This document shows positions 32,318-40,739 of a DNA stretch of 43,500 nucleotides, one piece after another. Origin of the DNA: Prorocentrum cordatum (Eukaryota > Sar > Dinophyceae > Prorocentrales > Prorocentraceae); NCBI GenBank assembly GCA_963575745.1, contig CAUYUJ010008058.1, positions 379,001 through 422,500 on the forward strand, given 5' to 3'. Below the pieces are notes generated by a model that worked only from the letters and a program-made list of their open reading frames with translations, had not been told where the DNA came from and ran no database searches. Within the stretch, counting starts at the first letter, position 1. The number at the start of each line of letters is the position of its first letter. A program made the position numbers and the translations under genes.

Positions 32318-35300
32318 GAGTGCAGGCCGCTGCCTATCAGGTGACGCTGCAGTTCTGGAACCTCGGGGGCTACATCCTCATTGCGCTCGGCACTCAGCAT
32401 AGTCTAACCTATCCCCGTCCCCACCGGGCCACGGCATCCCAGCCCCACCATCCCACCACCCCAGTTGGGGATAGCCCCCCCCGAAACTCGAAGGAAGCCG
32501 CCTACACTCCCAACCAAAAGGGGGGTACATCGGCCACTTGGGCCCAGGCCACGCCAGCGGGGACAGGGATCGGTTACACGATGCTCAGGCACCGCCGGCT
32601 CCGGCATGGTCCCGACCGCCCTCGGGCGCGGCGGCCCGGCCGCCGCGCGGGAGGCGGCCCGCCAGCGCTCCCGCCGGGGTGCGGCGGCGGCGGCGACGAG
32701 CGACAGCGCTTGGCATCGCTCGGACGTATGCATTTTTTTTTCTCGGCGAGGACCATCGAGGAGCATCCTTGATGATTTGGCGAAAAAGCCACGCACGAAA
32801 CCGAACAAAAAGCACGGGGAGTGGACGTCCGAGCGGTGCCCAGAGCGGCGGCGGCGGGCCCAGGTCTCCGAGGAGCCGGGCAGCTCGTCTCGGATCTCGG
32901 CCCCTGGGGCCCATCTCTTCTCGGGGGCGGCAAAGATCGGGAGGGAAAGAAGCACACAGACACAATCAATCGGCGATCCCCCAGAAAAGATGGGAAAATA
33001 TGGGAAGTGGGGGGGAAGACAAAAACCCAGAAAATATGGGAAAATATGGGGAACCTTTTTATTTGTGTGTATTTACTTGTGTGTCCTGGGGCCCCTTCAA
33101 AAGAGAGGGGGGTGAGGACTGGGGAGGGGTGGATACCATGGCGGGGGCCATGACATTTCCCCGGATGTCATGGCGCCTCCCCTTGCTTCATGACGTCCCT
33201 GGTCCCCCCGCTGGGCCGCGCACGTGCCGCTGGTCATGATTTGCACCCCCCCCCGCTTGGACCCCCCCCTCTTGGCCGCTCCCGATCTTCGGGCCTGGGG
33301 AACATCCGGAGTGGATGCGAGGTCGTCGACATGTTTTGTGGAGCCTGTCTGGCAAGAAAGCCCCAGGCACGTCTGGAGTGCGAGGGGGCACTATAGGATG
33401 TCCTTCCGTGCTAGCGCGATTGCTTCGGCGTTCGCCGATGCCGTTGACGCTCTGACTGCTGGTAGACTTGATGCGCCCGAACACTTAACATACCATATTT
33501 GGCTTGCCATGCCGAAGCAAGCAGGCGCAGACAGCGTCAGGCAAGTTCACGATCTATAGTTGCCCAATGGGGGCGCGAATATTCGTGGCCGTATGTTCGT
33601 TCGCATACTTGATCGCGCCTGCGCTGCGCAGTTGCAGCCAAGACAGCAAGCCTTCATGACTGGAGGGCAGATCGAGCGCAACGTCATCGGAATCATTGAA
33701 GCCATCATGCGAGCGCAGCTGAACACAACTACTTCGCGTGACTTGTTATTCCTGGATTGTAGCAAAGGCTTTGATTTCATATCGTGGGCATGGGAGCTTG
33801 CAGTTTCGACCAGGGCCCGGCTTCCAGGGAGCCCGTCGAACGGCATCCAACAGTTGATGCATAAGAACCGTGCGTTCTTGAGTTTCAACTGCGGCCTGTT
33901 TCCCGCAGTGCACTTGCGTGTTGGGTTCAGCCAGGGCCACCCACTGAGCGCGTCCTTGCACATCATAGCCGTTCACCTATTCCTGTTTAGGGTGGGCCGC
34001 TTGCCAGGCGTGTCAGAGATGGGGGTTTTGCGACGATTGGAAATTGAATGTTGGTGCTGCTGATTCTGTGCTGGTGGTTCTCCGTGTCAGTCACAAATTC
34101 GAGAGCGCCACGGGGCAGTTCGACAACAAGCACAAACCCGCTGGGCTTCCAAACAGGGCCCTTGCCTGGAACGAGCCCGACCCGTTCGAACACCTGTGAC
34201 CATCTTCTCCAAAATCGCCCGCAAGCACAAATCCTTGGGATACTGGCTTGGAGGAGGAGGAGGAGGAGGAGGAGGAGGAGGAGGAGGAGGAGGAGGAGGT
34301 GGAGGGGGCGGAGGAGGGGGAGGGAGGAGGAGGAGGAGGAGGAGGAGGAGGAGGAGGAGGAGGAGGAGGAGAGGAGGAGGGGGAGGAGGGGAGGAGGAGA
34401 AGGAGGGGGAGAAAGAGGGGGAGGAGGGGGAGGAGGAGGACGAGGAGGAGGAGGGGGAGGAGGGGAGGAGGAGGGGTAGGACGAGGAGGAGGAGGAGGAG
34501 GAGGAGGAGGAGGAGGAGGAGGAGGAGGATGCGGTGCAAGAACCTCTCGGTAAGCGCCTGGGGCGTGCAGCGGCCAACGGGAGCCTTCGGCCGAGCCTCG
34601 CCGCCCGTCGGCTGGCCTGGCGCGCGTTCGGCTGGCACGTTTCTTCGGCTGGCTTTGGCCAGTCCGCCGTCCTGGCTCCTTCTTCTCCGTCTCCCTCCGC
34701 TCCTCGTCCCCTCCCTCCGCCTCCTCTCTCCTCTCCCTCTCGCTCCTCGTCTTCGGCCCGCCCTGCCCCACCTCGAGGCTGCGGATGTGGCTGAGCAGGA
34801 GTACTGCTCACGTGCCTTTTTTGGACACGCGGCGTCCTGCTTGCCTGCCATCCTGCGTGAGCAATTGTGTAATCCTGGACGGCAGGACAATAGCTAGCAT
34901 CTGTGGGATGGCCTTCTTCCTCTTCAAGAGAGTGCGGTGGTGTCAATCCCCCGCGCTTCGCCACGCCAAAGGTCGATTCGAAACGTTGGTTGATGCTGTG
35001 GACCCCTACTTGGGCCAAGGTTGCATATTATTGTCGAGTCGCTCCAGCATGAAGGTCCTGGATGCTTGGGCAGATCTCAGGTTGATTCTTGGGCGCGCAG
35101 GGTTTAGGCTGTGACTGTGCTAAGACCACCGATGTCCTACACCCCAGCACGCTGTGCGTTCTACAACATCACAGGTTCACAGTGACCGAGGTCCAGAAAG
35201 AAAGTCAAAGCCGCGCGTGTGGACGCCCGCAGTTGCAGTACTTCACGTCTGCTGTGCCAAAATATGCGCGCAACTATCGACTGCGCCGCATTTAGTCGAG

Positions 35301-38300
35301 GCCTGGCTTGCTGCCCGAGGAATGCCATGGCAGCTTGTGCAGCTCGCCTTGTGTGGCATTCCACCCGCTTTTCTGGGCAGGCACCGCATTGCTTCCATGG
35401 GAAGGTTGATCAGTGGTGGAATGACCATGCATTGCATGCCCCCCGTGCTCTGCAGGGGAGCAGCAGCGTGCACTCTCGATCGTTCGCCAGCGATCACCAG
35501 CGGCACAGATCGTGGCACCTGCGTGGTGGTACATTCCGTGCATAGCAACGTGTTTCCTCAGCGTGCTCCTTGACAATGCCTCAATTGTGATTGAAGGAGC
35601 GGCTGGGGGGCGGCTCACAAATCCAGCAGGCGTGGACGTTCACAGCTGCCATCGCACGGTTCCTGCGATTACTGTTGCAAGGGCGCCGGTTTTCATTTCA
35701 CGACGACGTGCTCCGCCACGTGCGGCGCCTCAATGATGACCTATAGTTGGTTGGCAGCCCCCGTGGGCTGGCAGGGTCGGAGAGGCGCGGGGCCCCCGAG
35801 AGCGGGGGTCGCGCCCACCTCTGACACGGGGATGGGTGGTATACGCCCCGGACGGAGCTGCCCTCCGCCAAGGGGCCGCAGGGCCGCGCCAAGCAGCATG
35901 CGGCAGCGCTCGGCTTCAAAACGGCGACTAACGTGCAATTGCAAGTTGCGACTTGCAGAATCAAATATCAGGAACAAAACGACCGCATAAACATAATAAC
36001 AGTACCCTTTTGGCGCAATTTTGCGCAAAACGGCAGATACCGATTCGCAACAAACATAGGCCAATGCTCGCACCAGTTCGTCCGTGATGCCGCAGTTCCC
36101 CCAAGTGCGCAAACGGCCTGTATAGGGCGAGCAGTTGCTGCCGTAGCTCCCCTGCGTCATTGCCGCGCCAAAAATCAAGCACCAACCTATCCGCGATGGT
36201 TTTTTGAGGTGTGCGGAGCAGGGTTCTTGGTTTCTTTTATGTCATTGGGTGTCCTGGGGTGACATAAAACTTTGGATTGACATAAAACACAGGGCACGTG
36301 GGATTTACATAAAACTCCAGATCGCGTTACGCGCGTTGCCGCTCGAACCGTCCGAATGACATGAAGAAAAGTGAGAACCGTTCTGGGAAATCCGCCGGCG
36401 AGGACTTTCGGTTTTTCCGCTCGCCCGCCGGGTCTGTTTTCCGACGCCTGGCGGTCCCTGGAGATTGCCGCCTCGAAGTCGTTGACGCCCTGGAAGCGGG
36501 CGTGTGTTGGAGTGGGGTGACGCGGGCACATCTGTCTGCGCGCCCCGATCAAATAGGTTCGCGCTCCAGCCCGCGCGCAGAGGCGGGCGCCCAATCGGAA
36601 ACTGTGCGCCTATTATGTTTATGTCGGCTTCTCGTTCCCTAAAATAAGAATGAGGCGGTGTACGCAAGCAAGCAAGAGTGCAGATCCCCGTCGAGCATGT
36701 CTGAATAAACTCTGCTCCGCGAATCCGTTTCTTGTTAGATTATCTTGTGGTGGCTTGTCAGCTGAACTACAGATGAGATGCGCTGCAACGGTTGCGAAGC
36801 CTCTGGTCTGTCATCAAACTAAGACGTGATCACGTGTATCGTGAATACAACCCGGATGCGGTTTTGATGTGCAACCTATTTCTGGACTGAGCGGAAACCA
36901 ACGTACCGCCAGACGCGACAGGACGTCACGTGTTTGTGAAGTGTCCTCGCGCTCATTCCTTCCTCTTGTTGGGTGCGTCCCTCGGGCCCCCGCGCCCGGC
37001 CCCCTGGGGGCCTCTGCCACGCACCCGCCTCGTCAGCGTCACCCACGCGCCGCACCGTGGAGCTGCGGTGATGACCGGGTTGCCTGCATGGACCTGCACC
37101 GCTGTGTCTAGCATGAAAGTTGGTGCTTCGATGTTCGGTGATTATTCAGATCCGCTTCTCGGCTGGCAGCTGGCACAGTGTGGTGCAGCATGGACAGAAC
37201 GGCCTGAAGGCTGTGCTGGTGGATCATCTGGCTTTCCTAGTGCAGCGTCGTTCCGGGTGACTGTCGCTTTGGGTATGACGAACACGGACCGGAGGACTTG
37301 ATTGTACGATTTCAAGTTACATTTTTCTTCGTAAGCGGGCTCTTTCATGTGTGAACTTTGTTTGGCTGCGTTGTCGCTGAGAAACAATCTGAAGAGGATG
37401 CGGGAAACTAAAAGCCACCCCCAGGGAAGCGGTTGGGACTTTTGGTCGGCACGATTGACATGGGTACGGAAAATCAGTTACGAAAGCCGACAGCAGTTCT
37501 TGTTCATTTTGAGGAAGGTTCGTTGTTGGCGTCACCGCGGGCGTTGTTCCTTCGAGGCAGAAGGCCGCCTGCCCAACGGCGGCCGCTGTCGGTTTAGGGG
37601 GCAACCCTTGGTGTTGGGCACTGACGATTTTTTTGCATATCCATTTGGGGCGTCCGGATTTTGGATCGCGACTTGGACAATTTTATGTCGCCGGATGTTC
37701 GGGATCGGCGACGGCGACCAGGACTGCGGCGGCGGCGACACCGTGAACGATGGCGGCTGCGACGGCCCCCCGATGGCGGGAGCGTCCAGCGGCGTGAAAT
37801 CGACGGAGGCGGCGGCGGCGACGACGACGACGATTTCGACCCCGACTTCGACGACGGCCTCGGCTTCGACGACGACGACGCCGAAATCGACGACGAGGGC
37901 AAAGATAAGGACCCAAACCAAGACACACACACACACACATAACGACAACGACGACGACAACTGCAAAGACAAAGACGAAGACCTAAGATCAAGACCAGTA
38001 CAACAGCAGAGACAGAGACAACTGCTGCGGCGACCCCGGCGCGGCCGCGCCCGCGAGGTGGCCGACCGGCTCTCCCTGTGGGGCTGGCTGCTCGGCGTGG
38101 CGCTGTGCATCTGCCAGCTCCTCACGCTGCCCCTCGTGCCGCTGATGACGCCCGTCAAGGCGGTGCAGGAGGCGCCCCGCGCCGCGCACCGGGCCCCCGC
38201 CTCCCTCTGCGCGCACTCCTGGGCGCGGCCGCGGCGTTGTCGCAGCGTGCTCTTGGCGCGGCCGCAGCGTGGTCGTCGTGCTCTTTGTCGTCGTCGTCGT

Positions 38301-38325
38301 CGTCGAGGCCGAGGCCGAGGTCGAG

Positions 38326-38372
<47 letters not shown>

Positions 38373-38408
38373 GCGGTCGTCGAGGCCGAGGCCGAGGTCG
38401 AGGTCGAG

Positions 38409-38455
<47 letters not shown>

Positions 38456-39924
38456 GTGGTCGTCGTCGATGGTCGTCGAGGCGACCCGCCTGCCGTCCCT
38501 CATCGCCGCGCTGCTCCAGATCGTCACGGGGGCCGTGATGGCTGGCGAGGGCACGCTGCAGGGCCTCCGCGCCTACAGGCGGCCCGACCTCGACGAAGAC
38601 GACCTCGACCTCGACCTCGACCTCGACTTCGACGACGCCAGAGACGACGAGGAGGACGACGACGGCGACAGGGGCGAGAACGACAGAGAGGGCGACGACG
38701 AAGACGCCGATCTCGGCCTCGACTTTGGTCTCGATTTCGATCTCGACCTCGACCTCGACCTCGATCTAGATCTCGAACTCGACGACGACGTCGACGACGG
38801 CGACGACGACGACGACGACGGTGACGGCGACGGCGACGGCCACGGCCACGGCGACGGTGACGGCCACGGCGACGGCGACGTTGTAGGGCCTCCGCGCGCA
38901 CAGGTGGCTCGCCTGCAGCGCGTCCCTGGGGTGCCTGCTAATGCTGTGCATCCTGGCCTTGACCCGGGACCTCGGCGTCGCGGGGGTGTGGGTCTCAGCA
39001 GGGGTCTGCCCCAATGGTGTTGTGGCGATTTCGAGAGGCCGTTTTCGTTTCGACTGCGTTTTCTTCAGCAAAGGAAGATTGAAAACAAAATTCGAAGAAA
39101 CGTAAACAAACCGAAAACGGAAAACATTGTTTAGGTTGACCTTTGTGTCTCAGTGGGCCCTGGAGAAGGATGGGGCCGTTCCTGTCCAGTTCCGTTCTGC
39201 AATTTTTGGTTTGCCGGTCCCGTCGCTGTTTTTTTTGCGGCTTTGGTTCCAGGTCCGATTTGAGCCGGTCCTGTTTCGGTTTCGGTGCGAGTCCTCCTTT
39301 TGGCAGCTTCAACTGTACGGAGCAAGGTATTGTTGAAGCGATGGGGAATGCCCTACAGTCAACGCGCATAGTAAGGACAAACGACTTTTTCAGGGGTACT
39401 CTTGGGTCCCTGCCCGCCTCAGCCTCCGCGGCCCGTCCCCAGCAGTTTCCGCAGCCCAGCACACTCTTCAACTTCGGCCGCCTCCAGGGGTCTCGCGTCC
39501 TTGCCACGCGTCCTTACTAGACGTTTTCACTCCACCTTGTCCACGGCCCACTATCGGGGGAGCGTAAGACCCGGGTTTGCCGGGACTCGGGTTCGCCATC
39601 GTTTTTTGACGACCGCGACTCGGATTTTGACGAGGAGGAGTTTTGTGGGATGTCTGCAGCGAGAGGCCTCGTCAAAATGCAGGCTCGGCCTCGTCATTTT
39701 TTTGACGACCTCGTCGGGGATTCCGAGTCCCCCGTACCCGGGTCTTACGTCTCCCCGACACCAAGGTGTGGATCGGCTTCTTTGCCTTCAACCTGGTGCG
39801 CCTGCTCTTCTCCGCGAGCCACCGGCTCAGGCGCCGGCGCGCGGAGCGCGCCCGGGGGCAGGGGGCGCCCGCCCGGGGGCCCGAGTGCCGCTGCGTGGCG
39901 TGCGCCCAGGCCTCGAGGGTTTAG
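32318..39924 (+). CDS. MATE-family efflux transporter (DinF/EDS5-like), C-terminal part, six exons
   Basis: Exons: 32318-32389, 32589-32653, 38058-38159, 38481-38578, 38904-38985, 39766-39924 (TAG). Joined, they give 191 residues with no stop, and all five junctions keep phase (1,0,0,2,0). Donors are GC (32390, 32654, 38160, 38579) and GT (38986); every acceptor is AG followed by G. The protein reads in order: AAAYQVTLQFWNLGGYILIA; GMVPTALGRGGPAAAREVAD; a helix LWGWLLGVALCICQLLTLPL; PSLIAALLQIVTG and GEGTLQGLRAYRWLA; a helix GCLLMLCILAL; GVWIGFFAFNLVRLLFSASH; then a basic tail with CRCVAC. In the MATE family AA(H/Y)QVxLQxW, QALVxxxLGxGxxxxAR, the short (D/E)GxLxGxxxxRxL loop and GVW.G occur in just this order. 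MATE proteins are 12-helix antiporters that export organic cations or acids using H+ or Na+. The DinF/EDS5 branch is partly plastid-located in plants; location here is unknown. The N-terminal half was not found. No expression evidence is visible. Confidence 0.75.
32390..32588 (+). mobile_element. Introner-like intron: TIR element with 5-bp direct repeats inside the MATE-family gene
   Basis: This 199-base intron is almost entirely one element. The left end CATAGTCTAACCTATCCCCG then TCCCC (32398-32422) pairs with the reverse complement of 32559-32583 (5 mismatches in 25). CTCAG abuts both ends (32393-32397 and 32584-32588), and the right copy supplies the splice acceptor AG. The donor GC lies 3 bases left of the left CTCAG. 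Spliced, the codon G|GC joins ALG to TAG in frame. Confidence 0.8.
32709..32843 (+). mobile_element. Miniature TIR element family 1, copy B (intronic)
   Basis: CATCGCTCGGACGT (32714-32727) and ACGTCCGAGCGGTG (32825-32838; one mismatch in the inverted repeat). AGCG at 32705-32708 and 32844-32847 is a candidate 4-bp target duplication. The interior matches copies A and C at roughly 90% by eye. It lies 55 bases into the 5.4-kb intron. Confidence 0.93.
32940..33098 (+). mobile_element. Miniature element family 2, copy B (intronic)
   Basis: GGGAGGGAAAGAAGCACACA then GACACAAT, CGGCGATCCCCCAGAAAAGA, ATGGGAAAATATGGGAAG, AAGACAAAAACCCAGAAAAT, ATGGGGAACC, TTTGTGTGTATTTACTTGTG, and the end CCTGGGGCCCCTTC. 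The ends are weakly inverted (ACACACAGACA / TGTGTGTATT...TTGTGTGTCC). Confidence 0.88.
33147..33174. repeat. Perfect hairpin, 10-bp stem
   Basis: GCCATGACAT and ATGTCATGGC are exact inverted copies around an 8-base loop TTCCCCGG. Confidence 0.85.
33395..34200 (+). mobile_element. Non-LTR retrotransposon (LINE) reverse transcriptase relic
   Basis: Plus-strand translation (frame of 33,224) gives the pre-RT region FADAVDALTAG and HIWLAMPKQAG, then VRQVHDL, an in-frame TAG (33,557), and LPNGGANIRGRMFVRILDRA. Next come LQPRQQAFMTGGQIERNVI (the fingers Q-x-xF-GRQI block), DLLFLDCSKGFDFISW (motif A, D-x-x-K-x-FD) and VGFSQGHPLSASLH (motif B, R-QG-PLS). After a +1 frame change, GAADSVLVVLRV (~34,053) fits motif C with its ADD decayed to AAD, then FESATGQFDN. 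In LINEs this enzyme performs target-primed reverse transcription. The stop and frame change mean it is dead. Confidence 0.8.
34242..34530. repeat. (GGA)n tract cutting the LINE relic
   Basis: Almost pure GGA/GAG triplets for ~290 bases, right after the motif C/D remnant of the LINE. It reads as poly-Gly, poly-Glu, poly-Arg or, on minus, Pro/Leu/Ser. Confidence 0.95.
34880..35300 (+). mobile_element. Possible second LINE reverse-transcriptase fragment (post-motif-C region)
   Basis: RFETLVDAVDPYLGQGCILL then SSRSSMKVLDAWADLRLILG and RAGFRL (to 35,112), continued in the next frame by DCAKTTDVLHPSTLCVLQHH. The pattern (a xxLL(A/S)SS-x-x-M-K-x-x-L line, then G(F/L)xL, then a K-T-containing strand) resembles the stretch after the ADD box in dinoflagellate LINE RTs, but no invariant residue is visible. 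It may be part of the relic at 33,395, separated by the GGA tract, or a second copy. Confidence 0.4.
35300..36230. other. Intronic sequence, nothing firmly recognised
   Basis: A plus-strand frame through 35,154-35,573 may be more decayed retrotransposon, but no motif can be named. 35,930-36,080 is AT-richer. Confidence 0.35.
36235..36320. repeat. TGACATAAAAC hairpin and repeats
   Basis: TTTTATGTCA (36235-36244) is the exact inverse of TGACATAAAA (36260-36269). ACATAAAAC then recurs at 36,280 and 36,308 on the plus strand: one inverted and three direct copies within 85 bases. Confidence 0.8.
36320..37660. other. Intronic sequence without recognised features
   Basis: Mixed-composition DNA. 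The frames at 36,361-36,642, 36,869-37,111 and the start of 37,347-39,134 match nothing I know. Confidence 0.35.
37680..37945. repeat. GAC/GGCGAC triplet-rich tract with (CA)n end
   Basis: GGCGAC and CGACGACGA words rich in GAC are followed by ACACACACACAC at 37,922-37,940. They lie near the 3' end of the 5.4-kb intron. Confidence 0.75.
38160..38480 (+). other. 321-base GC-AG intron filled with (GTC)n
   Basis: Donor AAG|GCGGTG, acceptor GAG|GCGACC. It contains a ~33-base tandem duplication (GGCGCGGCCGC(G/A)GCGT), then (GTC)n broken by GAGGCCGAGGTCGAGGTC words. Open frames pass straight through because the triplet repeat lacks stops, so the intron is easily mistaken for coding sequence. Confidence 0.65.
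38579..38903 (+). other. 325-base GC-AG intron filled with (GAC)n / (GACCTC)n
   Basis: Donor ACAG|GCGGCC, acceptor ACAG|GTGGCT. A 22-base direct repeat (GGGCCTCCGCGCCTACAGGC against GGGCCTCCGCGCGCACAGGT) spans both splice sites at 38,561 and 38,886. The interior GACCTCGACCTCGAC and GACGAC words are the reverse complement of the GAGGTCGAGGTC and GTC words of the preceding intron. Confidence 0.65.
38986..39765 (+). other. 780-base GT-AG intron with a TIR element at its 3' end
   Basis: GTGTGG stands at both the donor (38986) and the start of the last exon (39766). The final 210 bases are the family-3 element listed below. The AT-rich middle (39,060-39,330) was not recognised. Confidence 0.65.
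39554..39758. mobile_element. Miniature TIR element family 3, copy A (intronic)
   Basis: TCGGGGGAGCGTAAGACCCG (39554) pairs with the reverse complement of CGGGTCTTACGTCTCCCCGA (to 39758). The inverted repeat extends inward to GGGACTCGG / CCGAGTCCC (about 35 bp). CACTA (39549-39553) and CACCA (39759-39763) flank it as an imperfect target duplication. The interior is rich in TTTTTGACGA/TCGTCAAAA palindromic words. The acceptor AG of the last intron lies 5 bases beyond its end. Confidence 0.85.
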
Positions 39925-39950
39925 GGCCTGTGCCGCTTCTTCCTCTGGGG

Positions 39951-40124
39951 GGGAAAACACACACAGAGGCACAATGAATCGCCGATTCCTTAAAAAGTAT
40001 GGGAAAATGTGGGAAGGGGGGGTGGGGGGAAGACAAAAACCCAGAAAATGCGAGAAAAGTTATGGGAATCCTGTGATTTGTGTGTGTGTGTGTGTGTATC
40101 TGTTTGTGTGTCCCAGGGCCCCTT
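39951..40124 (+). mobile_element. Miniature element family 2, copy C
   Basis: GGGAAAACACACACAGAGGC, ACAATGAATCGCCGATTCC, AAGTATGGGAAAATGTGGGA, AAGACAAAAACCCAGAAAAT, TATGGGAATCC, a (TG)n expansion, and the end TTTGTGTGTCCCAGGGCCCC then TTC. It starts 27 bases after the MATE-family stop codon, so it is probably in the 3' untranslated region. Confidence 0.88.
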
Positions 40125-40246
40125 CCTTCGTCCTCTCCTCCTCTTGCTTCTCCTGGGGCACGCGAGGAGCTCGGAGGCAGGGCCCCTTCACTCTTCCTCT
40201 CCTCCTGTTTGCTTCTCCGGGGGCAGGCACGGAGCTCGGAGGCCCG
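40112..40246. repeat. ~70-bp tandem duplication next to family-2 copy C
   Basis: CAGGGCCCCTTC, TCCTCTCCTCCT, TTGCTTCTCC.GGGGCA and GGAGCTCGGAGGC occur in the same order twice, the first copy overlapping the element's right end. Confidence 0.8.
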
Positions 40247-40346
40247 CTCCTGGCCGTCGCGCGGCCGCGGGGGCGGCGCGAGGAGGGGGCACATGCTGCC
40301 TCGGGCGGCGGCGGCGGGCAGCCGTCGCGGGCAGGGTGTGCGGCTG

Positions 40347-40490
40347 CTCCTCCTCCTCCTCCTCCTCCTCCTCCTCCTCCTCCTCTTCCTCCTTGTCCTC
40401 CTCCTCCTCCGCCTCGTCCTCCTCCCCTCCTCCTCCTCCTTCTCCTTCTCCTCCTCCTCCTCCTCCTCCTTCTCCTCCTCCCCCCAGCAG
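40347..40490. repeat. (CTC)n tract
   Basis: CTC triplets with CTT interruptions. Confidence 0.93.
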
Positions 40491-40555
40491 GGCGCGGGCA
40501 GGGCCCCGTCGAGTGCGAGAGCCAGCCTCCAGGGTGCGAGGCGGGCAGCAGCCGA

Positions 40556-40730
40556 CTGTACGTAAGAGTGACCCTTCGCCGGAGTGACCTCTGGTGCGGG
40601 CTCATCGGGCTCCCCCCGATCGCCGAGCGTGATGCGATGTAAGCGGCCCGCGCCCTGGGTTTGGCTCCCTCGCGCCCCCAGAAGCTGCGCACCAGAGGCC
40701 ACTCTTACCCAGGGTCACTCTTTACGTCTA
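40556..40730. mobile_element. Miniature TIR element family 4 with 5-bp target duplication
   Basis: ACGTAAGAGTGACCC (from 40,560) pairs with the reverse complement of GGGTCACTCTTTACGT (to 40,727). The pairing continues inward through GAGTGACCTCTGGTGCG and CGCACCAGAGGCCACTC. GCCGA flanks both sides (40551-40555 and 40731-40735). A second, partial copy lies at 42,356-42,424. Confidence 0.9.
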
Positions 40731-40739
40731 GCCGAAGCA

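Larger units (their letters stand above)
32654..38057 (+). other. 5.4-kb intron of the MATE-family gene, packed with repeats
   Basis: Donor GAG|GCGGCC and acceptor CGAG|GTGGCC share a GAGG(C/T)GGCC direct repeat. Spliced it gives RE|VAD in phase 0. It contains a family-1 MITE, a family-2 element, two LINE fragments, a GGA tract, an AT-rich stretch with ACATAAAAC repeats, and a GAC-rich tract at 37,800-37,900. Confidence 0.65.

Noticed and set aside
37347-39134. Longest plausible-looking open frame (595 codons) on plus
   Set aside because: It runs through two triplet-filled introns and the tail of a third. Only the segments 38,058-38,159 and 38,481-38,578 are in its frame and belong to the spliced gene, and its last part reads exon 38,904-38,985 in the wrong frame.
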